Assembly (NCBI RefSeq): GCF_003143975.1
Contig: NZ_QFVR01000012.1
Location: forward strand, 1-64,000
Direction: 5' to 3'
From: Kurthia sibirica
GTDB lineage: Bacteria > Bacillota > Bacilli > Bacillales_A > Planococcaceae
Length of the DNA: 64,000 bases
Part shown: piece after piece, positions 1 through 8,556 of the stretch
Numbering within the stretch: the stretch's first letter is position 1
How the letters are laid out: every line of letters starts with the position of its first letter
Notes under the pieces: generated by a model
Seen by the model: only the letters and a program-made list of their open reading frames with translations
Told to the model about the DNA's origin: nothing
Databases searched by the model: none
Program-made: the position numbers and the translations under genes

Positions 1-158
1 CACCCGGACTGAGCGAAGCGAGGGAGAAGGCTGGAGCCGTGCCCGCGAAAAGCGTCCGCCGGAACGGAATCAACGGCTACGAGGAAAAGCGAGGACAGGA
101 ACGAATTTCGTTCCTGTCCTCGCTTATCTGTGCATAAGTGGACTTTTTCAGTGCCCTC
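1..158 (-). mobile_element. Terminal segment of an IS1182-family derivative
   Basis: The first 158 bases are the near-identical reverse complement of the left end of the IS1182-type element at 47637-48680, and end in the same terminal inverted repeat (CAGTGCCCTC at 149-158). Inside is a 35-base palindrome (89-123, perfect 17-bp arms) also present in the other copy (47672-47706). The rest of the element lies left of the window. The flank just outside (an AGCTC followed by seven T) looks like the descending arm of a terminator, so this copy may also sit in a terminator. Confidence 0.7.
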
Positions 159-196
159 CCACAAAGATAGCTCTTTTTTTGATTGTTAAAAATTAG

Positions 197-231
197 TTAT
201 CCACAACTTTTCGAGATAATAGTTATCCACA
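197..231 (+). promoter_or_regulatory. Two consensus DnaA boxes
   Basis: TTATCCACA, the consensus DnaA box, occurs perfectly at 197-205 and 223-231 in the same orientation, 26 bp apart, in AT-rich gene-free DNA. Two boxes are too few for an origin and no dnaA or rpmH is nearby. A DnaA-binding cluster or titration site is possible; chance is not excluded. Confidence 0.45.
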
Positions 232-368
232 GTCCGTATTCTTCATTCGAAAAAAAAGCGGCTACTTTCATGTCCACGTAGTGTTTATACTGTAAATTCC
301 CCTACCCTTTTTCTATAATGTGTATAACTTTTTTCAAAAATTGATAGGTACGTACTTGATTTCGTTGT

Positions 369-438
369 TAAAAACGTTCATGAAGTTTCAGCACATCCCC
401 TTTTTCAGATGCCTGTTTTTTCTTCACGAACGTTTTTA
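369..438. terminator. Long hairpin downstream of fumC
   Basis: Arms 370-385 and 422-437 pair at 15 of 16 positions around a 36-base loop, and each arm ends in a run of A or T. It lies beyond the intergenic repeat that follows fumC and could be a second terminator for leftward transcription. The rest of 159-452 holds only the two DnaA boxes; I see no gene in it. Confidence 0.4.
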
Positions 439-452
439 ATATGTAACACGAA

Positions 453-704
453 AAGAGCCTGAGACAGAACAAAAATAGTCTGTCTCCCATACGAATCATC
501 CAATCAATTGAACGCGCAGGAAACGACTCCTGCGGGAATAGCATGAGCTGAAAACCCCACAGAAGCGCAGTGACGAGGCGTTTGAAGCCATATCCGCGGA
601 AAGCGTTTTTCGCAGCGGACATGGATTGAAATAAAAAATCCCATATGATTTCAAAAAATCATACGGGATTTTCTCTGTTAAAAATACGTTTGTCTCAGGC
701 TCTT
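453..704 (+). repeat. Intergenic repeat, copy A (full length)
   Basis: About 250 bp bounded by inverted ends (AAGAGCCTGAGACA and TGTCTCAGGCTCTT), with an inner hairpin around 'aatcccatatgat / atcatacgggatt' near 640-670 and a GC-richer middle. Five further copies occur in the window (9726-9924, 18929-19167, 28401-28618, 39012-39183 and the split copy 45924-46610). This one ends 13 bases from the fumC stop codon and probably terminates its transcript. Confidence 0.85.
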
Positions 705-716
705 CGTATTTTATTA

Positions 717-2096
717 CTATTTGATCATTTTACTTGGAACAACCCATTCATTGAATTGTTCTTCTGTAAGAAGACCTGATTCAAGTGCTGATTGCTTAAG
801 CGTTAATCCTTTTTTATGGGCATTTTTTGCAATTGATGCTGCATTTTCATAACCAATATGTGGGTTTAATGCTGTCACAAGCATTAATGAGTTATTTAAG
901 AAATGTTCTAGTTTGTCTTCATTTGCGGTAATCCCCACTAGACAATGTTCATCAAAGCTACGAATTACATCCGCTAATAATGTTGTCGATTGCATAAAAT
1001 TGTGTAAAATAACGGGTTTGAAAACATTCAGTTCAAAATTACCTTGTGATGCTGCAAAACCAATTGTCACGTCATTTCCCATCACTTGTACAGCAACCAT
1101 AGTCACCGCTTCACATTGTGTTGGATTTACTTTACCTGGCATGATAGAAGAACCTGGCTCATTTTCTGGAATAGAAATCTCACCAAAACCAGAGCGAGGA
1201 CCTGAAGCCAACCAGCGAACATCGTTAGCGATTTTCATTAAATCGGCTGCTAAAGCTTTCATTGCGCCATGTGTTGTTGTGATTTGATCATGAGAAGTTA
1301 GAGCATGAAATTTATTTGGAGAAGGAATAAATGCTAATCCAGTCTCTTTTGAAATTTCAGCTACAACTTTAGCATCAAAACCATCTGGTGTATTTAAACC
1401 AGTACCTACAGCTGTACCACCAATAGCTAATTCTCGCATATTTAACGCTGCTTCTTTAATCATTTTTTCAGAAGCTTCAATCATGTATAACCAGCCACTA
1501 ATTTCTTGGCCAAGCGTAATTGGTGTTGCATCTTGTAGATGTGTACGGCCAATTTTAATTAAGTGCATAAATTCTTGCGATTTTGCTTGTAAAGTTGCTT
1601 TAATTTGCTCCAAAGCTGGCAGCAGATTTCTCTCTACAGCAATTGAAGTTGCAATATGCATTGCTGTGGGGAATGAGTCATTTGAAGATTGAGATTTGTT
1701 AACGTCATCATTTGGATGAAGGCGCTCTTCAGAACCTTGTGCTTCAAGGTATTCGTTACCAAGATGAGCAATTACTTCGTTAACATTCATGTTTGTTTGC
1801 GTACCTGAACCTGTTTGATAAATGACTAGAGGAAATTGATCATCCCACTCGCCTGCTACGATTTGATCTGCAGCGTGAGCGATTGCATCAGCCTTTATTG
1901 ATGATAATGTACCCAGCTCAACACAGACAGTTGCGACAGATTTTTTCAAGATTGCATAAGCATGAATAAAATCGATTGGCATCACATCCGAACCAATGCG
2001 GAAATTTTGCGTACTACGTTGTGTTTGAGCTCCCCATTTACTAGTTGCTGGTACTTTTATTTCACCCATAGAATCATGTTCAATACGGTATTCCAA
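717..2096 (-). CDS. fumC: Class II fumarate hydratase
   Basis: Interconverts fumarate and malate in the TCA cycle in the cytosol. The protein (459 aa) has the fumarase/aspartase signature [11 protein letters not shown] near residue 315 and the upstream NKSQSSND active-site segment, and is full length for the iron-free class II family (B. subtilis CitG). An in-frame ATG at 2105 abuts its GGAG sequence with no spacing, so I place the start at the TTG at 2096, nine bases after GGAG; this gives the MEYRIE N-terminus typical of Bacillus CitG. It is monocistronic, with its own promoter and a downstream repeat that probably ends the transcript. Confidence 0.95.
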   Translation of the reverse strand: MEYRIEHDSMGEIKVPATSKWGAQTQRSTQNFRIGSDVMPIDFIHAYAILKKSVATVCVELGTLSSIKADAIAHAADQIVAGEWDDQFPLVIYQTGSGTQTNMNVNEVIAHLGNEYLEAQGSEERLHPNDDVNKSQSSNDSFPTAMHIATSIAVERNLLPALEQIKATLQAKSQEFMHLIKIGRTHLQDATPITLGQEISGWLYMIEASEKMIKEAALNMRELAIGGTAVGTGLNTPDGFDAKVVAEISKETGLAFIPSPNKFHALTSHDQITTTHGAMKALAADLMKIANDVRWLASGPRSGFGEISIPENEPGSSIMPGKVNPTQCEAVTMVAVQVMGNDVTIGFAASQGNFELNVFKPVILHNFMQSTTLLADVIRSFDEHCLVGITANEDKLEHFLNNSLMLVTALNPHIGYENAASIAKNAHKKGLTLKQSALESGLLTEEQFNEWVVPSKMIK

Positions 2097-2149
2097 GACA
2101 GTCATCTCCGTTTCATTATTTAAAAAAGTTTTTCATTTCTTACGGCTCT

Positions 2150-2178
2150 ATCATATCGTTTTCTGAATAACTTGTCTT
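2150..2178 (-). promoter_or_regulatory. Probable sigma-A promoter of fumC
   Basis: Reading leftward, AAGACA (2173-2178) and TATGAT (2150-2155) are separated by exactly 17 bp, about 55 bases before the fumC start. Both hexamers are close to the vegetative consensus. Confidence 0.6.
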
Positions 2179-2706
2179 TCATTGTGCTTCAAATCAGACA
2201 AAACACCTCATCGAAAAGGTTTTTTCGACAGATTTTTAAAATTTTGTGACAGCTTTTCTATTCTCAATTACCTTCATTTATTTGGAAATTAATAAATATG
2301 GAAACTACACCCATTAACTAGTTCTTTCAGCATAAAAAACCGTATTCCACATACTAAATATAGATGAACGAAAACGTCCACGTATCTTTATTTTTAATGA
2401 ATAAATATTATTTTTCGACATAATTCCGTACTATTTAGTAGACCTTTTAAACTAGAAAAATGAGTCTTGCTTTTCTTGCTTAAAAACAGCGATAAACCAC
2501 TGGTATAACAAACTTTACACAGAAATTCCACTCCATAAGAACGCCCTGATTATTTCCTATTATAAAAGTCATTTTTCTCTTTAATTGAGAATCACCTATT
2601 TTCTTATATTACAGCATTGTAAATTTTCATTTATTTGAGCATTCTTTTTGTACTGTATTTGACATGAATTTGCTATTATTAATGGTGCGTTTGAAATAAC
2701 AGATCG
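2179..2706. other. Gene-free AT-rich region
   Basis: Divergent intergenic space between fumC and the DUF47-pit operon. I found no open frame with a ribosome binding site, no strong hairpin and no recognisable riboswitch. A TTGACA occurs at 2659-2664 but has no properly spaced -10 box, so the operon promoter is not assigned. Confidence 0.5.
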
Positions 2707-2730
2707 ATGTATATAAATAGGAGGATTCAC

Positions 2731-3351
2731 ATGTTTAGCTCAAAAAAAGAAGACCCGTTCTTTGCAGCACTACACAAGATTGCTGAAAATATTAACAAGT
2801 CCGCACATTATGCACAGGATTTTAAAATTACAAGCATCGCTGACTTAAAAGAGCTTAGCGTAACATTGAAAAAATATGAAACAGATGGTGACAAATTAAT
2901 TCATGAATTGATTCAAATGTTAAACAAATCATTCATGACGCCAATCGAACGTGAAGATATTTTAGAGTTAGCTGTTCGTATGGATGATATTATTGATGGG
3001 ATCGAAGGTTGTATCGCTCATTTCGAAATGTTCTCTCTTACTGAAGTAGATGACTATATGCGTGATTTCTTAAAATTCATTACACTTAGTACAGATGAAA
3101 TCGTTGCCGCTATGAAGCATTTATTGAATAAAAAGCTACTTGATATGCGCGATCATGCGATTCTAATCAAAGATTATGAACGTAAATGTGACGAAGTACT
3201 ACGCACATCAATCAAGCAGTTATTCTTACATGAAAAAGATCCCATTCGCATTATCCAATTTAAGGATATATACGAGCAACTTGAAGAAGTTGCTGATTAC
3301 TGTCAAAACGTCGCGAATACAATGGACACAATAATCATGCGAAATGCATAG
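2731..3351 (+). CDS. DUF47 family protein, Pit accessory (PhoU-like)
   Basis: A soluble, all-helical 206-aa protein of the DUF47/PhoU-like family, which is typically encoded next to Pit phosphate transporters (B. subtilis YkaA) and is thought to modulate them. Start chosen at 2731 because GGAGG at 2720-2724 sits seven bases upstream; the in-frame ATG at 2707 has no ribosome binding site. Acidic metal-binding patterns typical of PhoU folds (ExxxxD, as in the EREDILELAVRMDDIIDGIE stretch) are visible. It lies 15 bases upstream of pit, so the two are co-transcribed. The regulatory role is inferred from family and neighbourhood. Confidence 0.9.
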   Translation: MFSSKKEDPFFAALHKIAENINKSAHYAQDFKITSIADLKELSVTLKKYETDGDKLIHELIQMLNKSFMTPIEREDILELAVRMDDIIDGIEGCIAHFEMFSLTEVDDYMRDFLKFITLSTDEIVAAMKHLLNKKLLDMRDHAILIKDYERKCDEVLRTSIKQLFLHEKDPIRIIQFKDIYEQLEEVADYCQNVANTMDTIIMRNA

Positions 3352-3366
3352 GAGCTGTAAGTAAAG

Positions 3367-4377
3367 ATGGATACTGTATTATTATTAACGATATTAGTCG
3401 TAATTACTGCGTTAACTTTTGATTTTATAAATGGCTTCCATGATACAGCCAACGCAATTGCAACCGCTGTATCCACTAGAGCCTTACCACCTAAGGTAGC
3501 CGTTACGATGGCTGCTATCATGAACTTTATCGGTGCGATTACCTTCACAGGTGTCGCAACCGCTATTGCAAGAGATATTGTTAATCCGATCGCTCTTGAT
3601 GGTAGCTATGGTGTAATCATTATCTTAGCCGCATTAGTTTCAGCTATTATATGGAATTTAGCTACCTGGTATTTTGGTATACCATCTAGTTCATCGCATG
3701 CATTGATTGGTTCCCTAGTGGGTGCTGCCCTTGTCGCAAGTGGATTTAGCGCTATAAATGGCGAAGGGTTCGGTAAAATTTTAAAAGCGTTAATCATGTC
3801 ACCATTCATGGCTATAATCCTTGGATTCCTCATGATGTCACTATTTAAAGTTTTATTTAAGAACATGAATTTATATCGTTCAAACAAAGGGTTTAGACGT
3901 GTGCAAATCGTGACAGCTGCTGTGCAATCTTTTGCGCACGGGACAAATGATGCACAAAAATCAATGGGTATTATTGCTATGGCCATGATTGCTGGCGGTT
4001 ATTTAACTGCTGATGCTGGCATCCCAATGTGGGTTCGTATTGCAGCAGCAACTGCTATGGGTCTTGGTACTTCAATTGGTGGCTATAAAATTATTAAAAC
4101 AGTCGGCGGTAAGATTATGAAAATCAGACCTGTTAATGGCGTAGCAGCCGATCTTTCTTCTGCTATTATCATTTTTGGTGCTACTCAAATACACTTACCT
4201 GTCTCAACAACACATGTCATCTCATCCTCTATCATGGGTGTAGGTGCAGCACAAAATGTGAAAGGTGTGAAATGGGGCGTTGCTCGTAGTATCGTAATTA
4301 CTTGGATTATTACATTACCGATTTCCGCAGCAATGGGCGCACTCATCTTTACAATTTTCAAACTATTTATAAAATAG
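3367..4377 (+). CDS. pit: Low-affinity inorganic phosphate transporter (Pit)
   Basis: A membrane symporter of the PiT family (336 aa), expected to take up phosphate as a metal-phosphate complex with protons. The two duplicated PiT signatures are present: DFINGFHDTANA near residue 20 and FAHGTNDAQKS near residue 190. About ten hydrophobic segments are predicted. It follows the DUF47 gene in the usual Bacillales order and is followed by a strong terminator. Family membership is clear; substrate is by homology. Confidence 0.95.
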   Translation: MDTVLLLTILVVITALTFDFINGFHDTANAIATAVSTRALPPKVAVTMAAIMNFIGAITFTGVATAIARDIVNPIALDGSYGVIIILAALVSAIIWNLATWYFGIPSSSSHALIGSLVGAALVASGFSAINGEGFGKILKALIMSPFMAIILGFLMMSLFKVLFKNMNLYRSNKGFRRVQIVTAAVQSFAHGTNDAQKSMGIIAMAMIAGGYLTADAGIPMWVRIAAATAMGLGTSIGGYKIIKTVGGKIMKIRPVNGVAADLSSAIIIFGATQIHLPVSTTHVISSSIMGVGAAQNVKGVKWGVARSIVITWIITLPISAAMGALIFTIFKLFIK

Positions 4378-4386
4378 AACGCACTG

Positions 4387-4457
4387 ATCTCCTCCAACTA
4401 AAATGTTTTAGATCTACAGCTTGCTGTGCGAAACATTTTAATTTGAGGAGATTTTTT
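4387..4457 (+). terminator. Terminator of the DUF47-pit operon
   Basis: Long imperfect hairpin (ATCTCCTC at 4387-4394 pairs with GAGGAGAT at 4445-4452, with an inner AAAATGTTT/AAACATTTT stem) followed by a T run, 9 bases after the pit stop codon. Confidence 0.85.
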
Positions 4458-4540
4458 GTGCTTTTTCACAGAAATAATAGTAATTAGTGAGCTATTTGCG
4501 TACACTTATAGAAGTAAGATAAAGGAAAGGTGGCTCCACC

Positions 4541-6646
4541 ATGACTCGCTATGCACAATTCATTACGAAACATGCAAAAATCATTATTGCTCTCTGGTTA
4601 ATCATCATCGTAATCGGTTCGTTTTTCGCACTTAAACTCCCTTCCCAACTACAAGGTGATGGTTTTGAAGTAGATGGACAACATGCTGCTGTTATGAAAG
4701 AAGTGAATAAAAACTTCGATGTACCCGCTCATTCTATACTTGTCGTCTTCGAGAATAAATCGGATGATGCAATTAAAAAGACCTTGCAATCAATTAAAAA
4801 GAATATAACTGAAATTGATACAATTCAATCACCTATTGAATTACCTCAGCAACATAGTAAAAAATTATCGTATGCCGTACTTAATTTTAATGATACTGAT
4901 GAAGATTTAAATCCAATTGTTGATAATTTACGCGCATTAACAAAAAAAGATCCATCCGTTAGCTATACAGGACAACCTGTTATTTCAAAAGATATGAATG
5001 TCGCAAGTCAATCCGATCTTGTCCAAGCGGAGATGATTGGTTTACCAATTGCCATCATCGTACTATTGCTAGCATTTGGCACAGTAGTGGCTGCTATTTT
5101 ACCGATACTTATTGGTGTTGCAACGATTATCACTACCTTTTTCATCATGGTTCTCATCGGTGATTATGTTTCGTTGTCTATTTATGTCTTAAATATTATC
5201 CCGATGCTTGGACTCGCATTAAGCATTGATTTTTCATTGCTGTTTATTAATCGTTATCGTGAAGAACGTCTAACAAATAGCATTGAAAATGCCATTCATA
5301 TCGCAATTAAAACAGCCGGCAAATCAATAATTTTCTCGGCAGTTTGCGTCATGATTGGTCTTGGTGCAATGAGTGTAATTGGCGTTGAATTATTCCAAAA
5401 TATCGCGCTAGGCGGTTCAATTGTGGTCTTCATAGCTGTCTTGACTGGTCTAACGCTATCACCAGCCGTTCTAATGGTTCTTGGTGATGGTTTGAACAAG
5501 TGGACAATCATTCGTGTAAAACCGACTGCGACATCTCGTTGGCATGCTTTTGCTACAGCTGTTATGAAACGTCCTGTATTGATTGTCATTACTGCTTTGA
5601 TTATTTTAGGGGCGATGATGATTCCTATTAAGGATATTAAATTAACAATCCCTCAAATTGATGCGTTGCCAAAATCTTTTGATGCTCGCAGTGCCTATGA
5701 GAAGCTTGATCAAGAATTTGATTTAGGTAAAACTTCCTCTGTTTATGCTCTTGTTGAACGACCAGATGGATGGCATTCTACAGCCGCTTTGAAAGAAATT
5801 AGTAAACTGCAAAAAAAATTACAAGATGATTCGCTCGTCAAAGATGTAGCGACAATCTTTACAGCAAGCGATATCGATAGCGTTGCTGATTGGCAACAAG
5901 CGATGACCGTTCCACAGCTCAAACCTGCATTGACGAAAACACAGGATGCATTCATTAAAGATGAGCAACTTTTCATCCCAATTACTTTAAATGTAGAAGG
6001 TGATTCCTCTGCAGCTCAACAATGGGCACGTGATTGGTCATCAGATGATTTCCAACTTGCGGGCGCTCCAAAATTCAACCAAGAGATTTTCGATGAAATA
6101 TCGGATAATATCGTCCTTGCTTTAACCATTATCATCCTATCAACATTCATTATTTTAATGATTGCTTTCAAATCTATTGTCATCCCAATTAAGGCCATCT
6201 TAATGAATATTCTTGGTCTATCTGCTGCATTTGGTTTGCTCGTCTATATTTTCCAATACGGACATTTTGGTCTAGAAGCAGGTACCATTGTCTTAATTAT
6301 TCCTGTTATTACATTCTGTCTCGTATTTGGATTAAGTATGGATTACGAAGTATTCCTCATCTCTCGTATTCAAGAAGAATATTTAAAAGAACATAACAAT
6401 ACAAAAGCAACAATTGACGGTCTGACGCAGACGAGTAAGATTATTACATCCGCAGCGCTCATCATGATCGTTTTAACGGGTTCTTTCGCCTTTACGGATG
6501 TTTTACCTGTTAAACAGATAGGTGTCGGTATAGCGATTGCTATAGCGATTGATGCGACAATCATTCGTCTATTACTCGTACCAAGCCTTATGAAACTTTT
6601 TGGTGACTGGAACTGGTGGTTACCATTCTCTAAAAAGAATAAATAA
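4541..6646 (+). CDS. MMPL/RND family membrane transporter
   Basis: A 701-aa polytopic protein with two tandem MMPL halves, each one transmembrane helix, a large extracytoplasmic domain and five further helices. This is the architecture of Gram-positive MMPL exporters such as B. subtilis YdfJ. The paired 'GLALSIDFSLLF' (near residue 225) and 'GLSMDYEVFLISR' (near residue 595) segments carry the family's conserved intramembrane aspartates, expected to relay protons. The start is preceded by GAAAGGTGG. Single gene between two terminators, with no regulator adjacent. Substrate is unknown; lipids or hydrophobic drugs are typical for the family. Confidence 0.9.
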   Translation: MTRYAQFITKHAKIIIALWLIIIVIGSFFALKLPSQLQGDGFEVDGQHAAVMKEVNKNFDVPAHSILVVFENKSDDAIKKTLQSIKKNITEIDTIQSPIELPQQHSKKLSYAVLNFNDTDEDLNPIVDNLRALTKKDPSVSYTGQPVISKDMNVASQSDLVQAEMIGLPIAIIVLLLAFGTVVAAILPILIGVATIITTFFIMVLIGDYVSLSIYVLNIIPMLGLALSIDFSLLFINRYREERLTNSIENAIHIAIKTAGKSIIFSAVCVMIGLGAMSVIGVELFQNIALGGSIVVFIAVLTGLTLSPAVLMVLGDGLNKWTIIRVKPTATSRWHAFATAVMKRPVLIVITALIILGAMMIPIKDIKLTIPQIDALPKSFDARSAYEKLDQEFDLGKTSSVYALVERPDGWHSTAALKEISKLQKKLQDDSLVKDVATIFTASDIDSVADWQQAMTVPQLKPALTKTQDAFIKDEQLFIPITLNVEGDSSAAQQWARDWSSDDFQLAGAPKFNQEIFDEISDNIVLALTIIILSTFIILMIAFKSIVIPIKAILMNILGLSAAFGLLVYIFQYGHFGLEAGTIVLIIPVITFCLVFGLSMDYEVFLISRIQEEYLKEHNNTKATIDGLTQTSKIITSAALIMIVLTGSFAFTDVLPVKQIGVGIAIAIAIDATIIRLLLVPSLMKLFGDWNWWLPFSKKNK

Positions 6647-6648
6647 AA

Positions 6649-6698
6649 ATAAGCCTACAAACGATTGAAACCTAATCGCTTTGTAGGCTTATTTATTT
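6649..6698. terminator. Bidirectional terminator between convergent genes
   Basis: ATAAGCCTACAAA (6649-6661) pairs perfectly with TTTGTAGGCTTAT (6680-6692), with an inner CGATT/AATCG stem. A runs on the left and T runs on the right fit use in both directions. Confidence 0.88.
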
Positions 6699-6704
6699 TC
6701 ATAG

Positions 6705-7004
6705 TTACCAATAGCTTGATTTCGCTAACATAAAGCGATAGTTTGTTGCATTATTTTTTGCCGTTTGTTTCTTCTCAACACCGTCTAATACTTCTTGCAT
6801 CTTCAGCTTATGCTGATCTGCCTTTGTTTTAGGTGCTTCGCTATTTTTGATATCAGCTTGTGAATAATTCAAAGGTGATATTGTTTTTTTAGGCATATAC
6901 TTTTTTTCTACATCCTTTGAGCATTTCTGTGCATCAGCCGATTGCTTGTTCACCTGGTGATTGAGCATTGTAAATTGCGTCTGTACATGATTTATTTCAT
7001 GCAT
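6705..7004 (-). CDS. Small hydrophilic protein of unknown function
   Basis: A 99-aa lysine-rich, probably helical protein with no membrane segment, signal peptide or motif that I recognise; it is rich in short charged repeats (KKYMPKK, KTKADQHK). The start is set at the ATG at 7004, which sits six bases after an AGGAAGAGGTG ribosome binding site; the GTG at 7013 lies inside that site. It is convergent with the MMPL gene and shares its terminator. The coding call rests on the good ribosome binding site and clean frame. No function can be assigned. Confidence 0.65.
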   Translation of the reverse strand: MHEINHVQTQFTMLNHQVNKQSADAQKCSKDVEKKYMPKKTISPLNYSQADIKNSEAPKTKADQHKLKMQEVLDGVEKKQTAKNNATNYRFMLAKSSYW

Positions 7005-7058
7005 GATTGTCACCTCTTCCTTAGTATTAGTTCGACGTGAATACTCAAATATGTAGAC

Positions 7059-7088
7059 AAAAAAACAAGCAACAAGAATTCGTTGCTC
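7059..7088 (-). terminator. Terminator of the esterase gene
   Basis: Leftward reading: AGCAAC and GTTGCT arms around an eight-base loop, followed by a run of seven T. It starts about ten bases after the stop at 7098. Confidence 0.75.
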
Positions 7089-7097
7089 GTTCCCTAA

Positions 7098-7706
7098 TTA
7101 TTTCATTGTTGTGTCATACCATTTTTTAGCAGCATTTACTTCATCGGCCGTCAATTGATGACCATGGTCATGCCAGTACATATCAACCTCTGCACCTGCT
7201 TGCTCTAAATAGTCTTTTAAACCTGTCGATTGTTCAATCGGACACATTTGATCATTTTGACCAGCACCAATCCACACTTGTAGACCATTTAAATCAGGCA
7301 TGTCGACATCTGTTCTTGGGATCATCGGATGGTGTAAAATAGCTCCTTTGACAATCTTACCTATTTCAAAGAATAAATTCGCTGCAATATTTGCACCATT
7401 CGAATAACCAACCACGATTATATTATCGCGATCAAAGTCATACTCACGCGCTGCCTCATCGATGAAGGCTGCTAGCTCTTTCGTACGCATTGATAAATTA
7501 TCTAAATCGAAAACACCCATCCCTAATCGTTTGAAGAAACGAGGCATTCCATTTTCGGTTTCACTACCACGTACACCAAGTAAATTAGCTTGTGCATCTA
7601 ATTGTCTTCCGAGACCCAATAAATCTTTTTCGTTACCACCCGTACCATGTAATAATAATAAAGTTGGGACATGTTCATCTAAACCTTTTATAAAAACACT
7701 TTCCAT
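7098..7706 (-). CDS. Alpha/beta-hydrolase, carboxylesterase/phospholipase family
   Basis: A cytosolic 202-aa serine hydrolase of the carboxylesterase/phospholipase family. The oxyanion-loop motif LLLLHGTGG is near residue 20, the nucleophile elbow GYSNG has its serine near residue 101, a candidate Asp is in GAGQNDQM near 155, and the catalytic His is in HDHGH near 183. Length and order match the roughly 200-aa bacterial esterases often found beside ring-cleavage dioxygenase genes elsewhere, though none is present here. GGGGGT precedes the ATG. Natural substrate is unknown. Confidence 0.88.
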   Translation of the reverse strand: MESVFIKGLDEHVPTLLLLHGTGGNEKDLLGLGRQLDAQANLLGVRGSETENGMPRFFKRLGMGVFDLDNLSMRTKELAAFIDEAAREYDFDRDNIIVVGYSNGANIAANLFFEIGKIVKGAILHHPMIPRTDVDMPDLNGLQVWIGAGQNDQMCPIEQSTGLKDYLEQAGAEVDMYWHDHGHQLTADEVNAAKKWYDTTMK

Positions 7707-7804
7707 TCGTATCTACCCCCGATTTTATCTCGAATTCAAGATAATTATAATAGAATATATACATAAGGTCAATGAAAGACCCTTGTACTAATTGATGCGT
7801 GCAA

Positions 7805-7839
7805 TAAAAAAATACCGACAACTAGACATCAGTTGGCGG
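7805..7839 (-). terminator. Terminator of the small membrane protein gene
   Basis: On the leftward strand CCGCCAACT and AGTTGTCGG pair at 8 of 9 positions around a seven-base loop and are followed by a T-rich run. It lies ten bases beyond the stop codon at 7849. Confidence 0.75.
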
Positions 7840-7848
7840 CATACTATT

Positions 7849-7950
7849 TTAACTAATAGAGGACAGGAACAGTTGAAGTGCAATATACACGCACCCGACT
7901 GCAATGAAAGTTAGAGCAACAATTATTACGGCAACTTTTTTACCAGACAT
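7849..7950 (-). CDS. Small single-span membrane protein (33 aa)
   Basis: A short frame reading MSGKKVAVIIVALTFIAVG and on to a stop after 33 residues: a basic N-terminus followed by one hydrophobic helix. An AAGAGGTG ribosome binding site lies eight bases before the ATG at 7950 (an ATG at 7956 is too close to it). A dedicated terminator follows. It is probably cotranscribed with or just downstream of the 154-aa gene at 7978-8442. Function unknown; small membrane peptides of this type often modulate larger membrane complexes. Confidence 0.65.
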   Translation of the reverse strand: MSGKKVAVIIVALTFIAVGCVYIALQLFLSSIS

Positions 7951-7977
7951 TCGCATTGCACCTCTTGTTCTTCTATA

Positions 7978-8442
7978 CTATTTAGCTTCTTTGAAACCTT
8001 CATCAATCAAGTATTGTTCAGCATCTTCTTTTGTGCCAAAGCTCTCTTCTAAATTGAAGCCGTGATAAACGTTCCAATATTCATCTTCTTGCACTAATAG
8101 CAATTGATCATGGCTCGCATTTCTCCAGCTTTCTTCAATTTTCACTTCTTCTTTAGGTTCATCTACTTCTGTTAAATACATGATTGAATCCTCAATAACT
8201 TCTAACAATTGTTGTTCGGTTACGTCACGAATATTAAATAATCCACGTTCATCTGATTTATAAGCAAGTAAATCGCCTACATAGACAAAGCCATTTCCAT
8301 TCGGATGTAATTTTTCTACAACAATTTTTTTGTCATATTTACTACCTTCAAAATGATAGTTTAGGCGGTTCATTGAAATCGATTTTTCAGTTAGCTCAGA
8401 AAAACGACCTATAATTTCTTTCTTTTGTTCAAATGTTAGCAT
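7978..8442 (-). CDS. Conserved hypothetical protein (154 aa)
   Basis: An acidic, soluble protein with no signal peptide or membrane helix. The N-terminal part (residues 1-95) reads as a compact mixed alpha/beta domain; the C-terminal part has a short repeat-like segment ending 'FGTKEDAEQYLIDEGF', a pattern seen in small domains that bind other proteins. Start supported by AAGGAG six bases upstream. I do not recognise the family. It is followed by the 33-aa membrane protein gene 27 bases downstream and preceded by a separate promoter region. Confidence 0.75.
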   Translation of the reverse strand: MLTFEQKKEIIGRFSELTEKSISMNRLNYHFEGSKYDKKIVVEKLHPNGNGFVYVGDLLAYKSDERGLFNIRDVTEQQLLEVIEDSIMYLTEVDEPKEEVKIEESWRNASHDQLLLVQEDEYWNVYHGFNLEESFGTKEDAEQYLIDEGFKEAK

Positions 8443-8534
8443 AATAGACTCCTTCTTATCGGTTCATTTTAGTATAACATTTCCCGATATTTTGTTTGCA
8501 ACAATTGTACAAATTTTATATAAGGTTCGATGTT

Positions 8535-8556
8535 AGCAAGAGATTATTATATCTCT
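8535..8556 (-). terminator. Short hairpin at the end of the AI-2E permease gene
   Basis: AAGAGAT and ATCTCTT flank a six-base loop overlapping the stop codon. There is no strong T run, so termination here may be partial. Confidence 0.4.

Noticed and set aside
197-231. Chromosomal replication origin
   Set aside because: Only two DnaA boxes, no dnaA, rpmH or AT-rich unwinding cluster within the visible region.
368-622. 84-codon leftward frame
   Set aside because: It lies in intergenic repeat A; similar frames appear in other copies and change with each deletion, and no ribosome binding site is present.
913-1287. 124-codon rightward frame within fumC
   Set aside because: Antisense shadow of a well-supported gene; no ribosome binding site or protein signature.
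2659-2679. Promoter of the DUF47-pit operon
   Set aside because: TTGACA and TATTAT are only nine bases apart, too close to work as one promoter.
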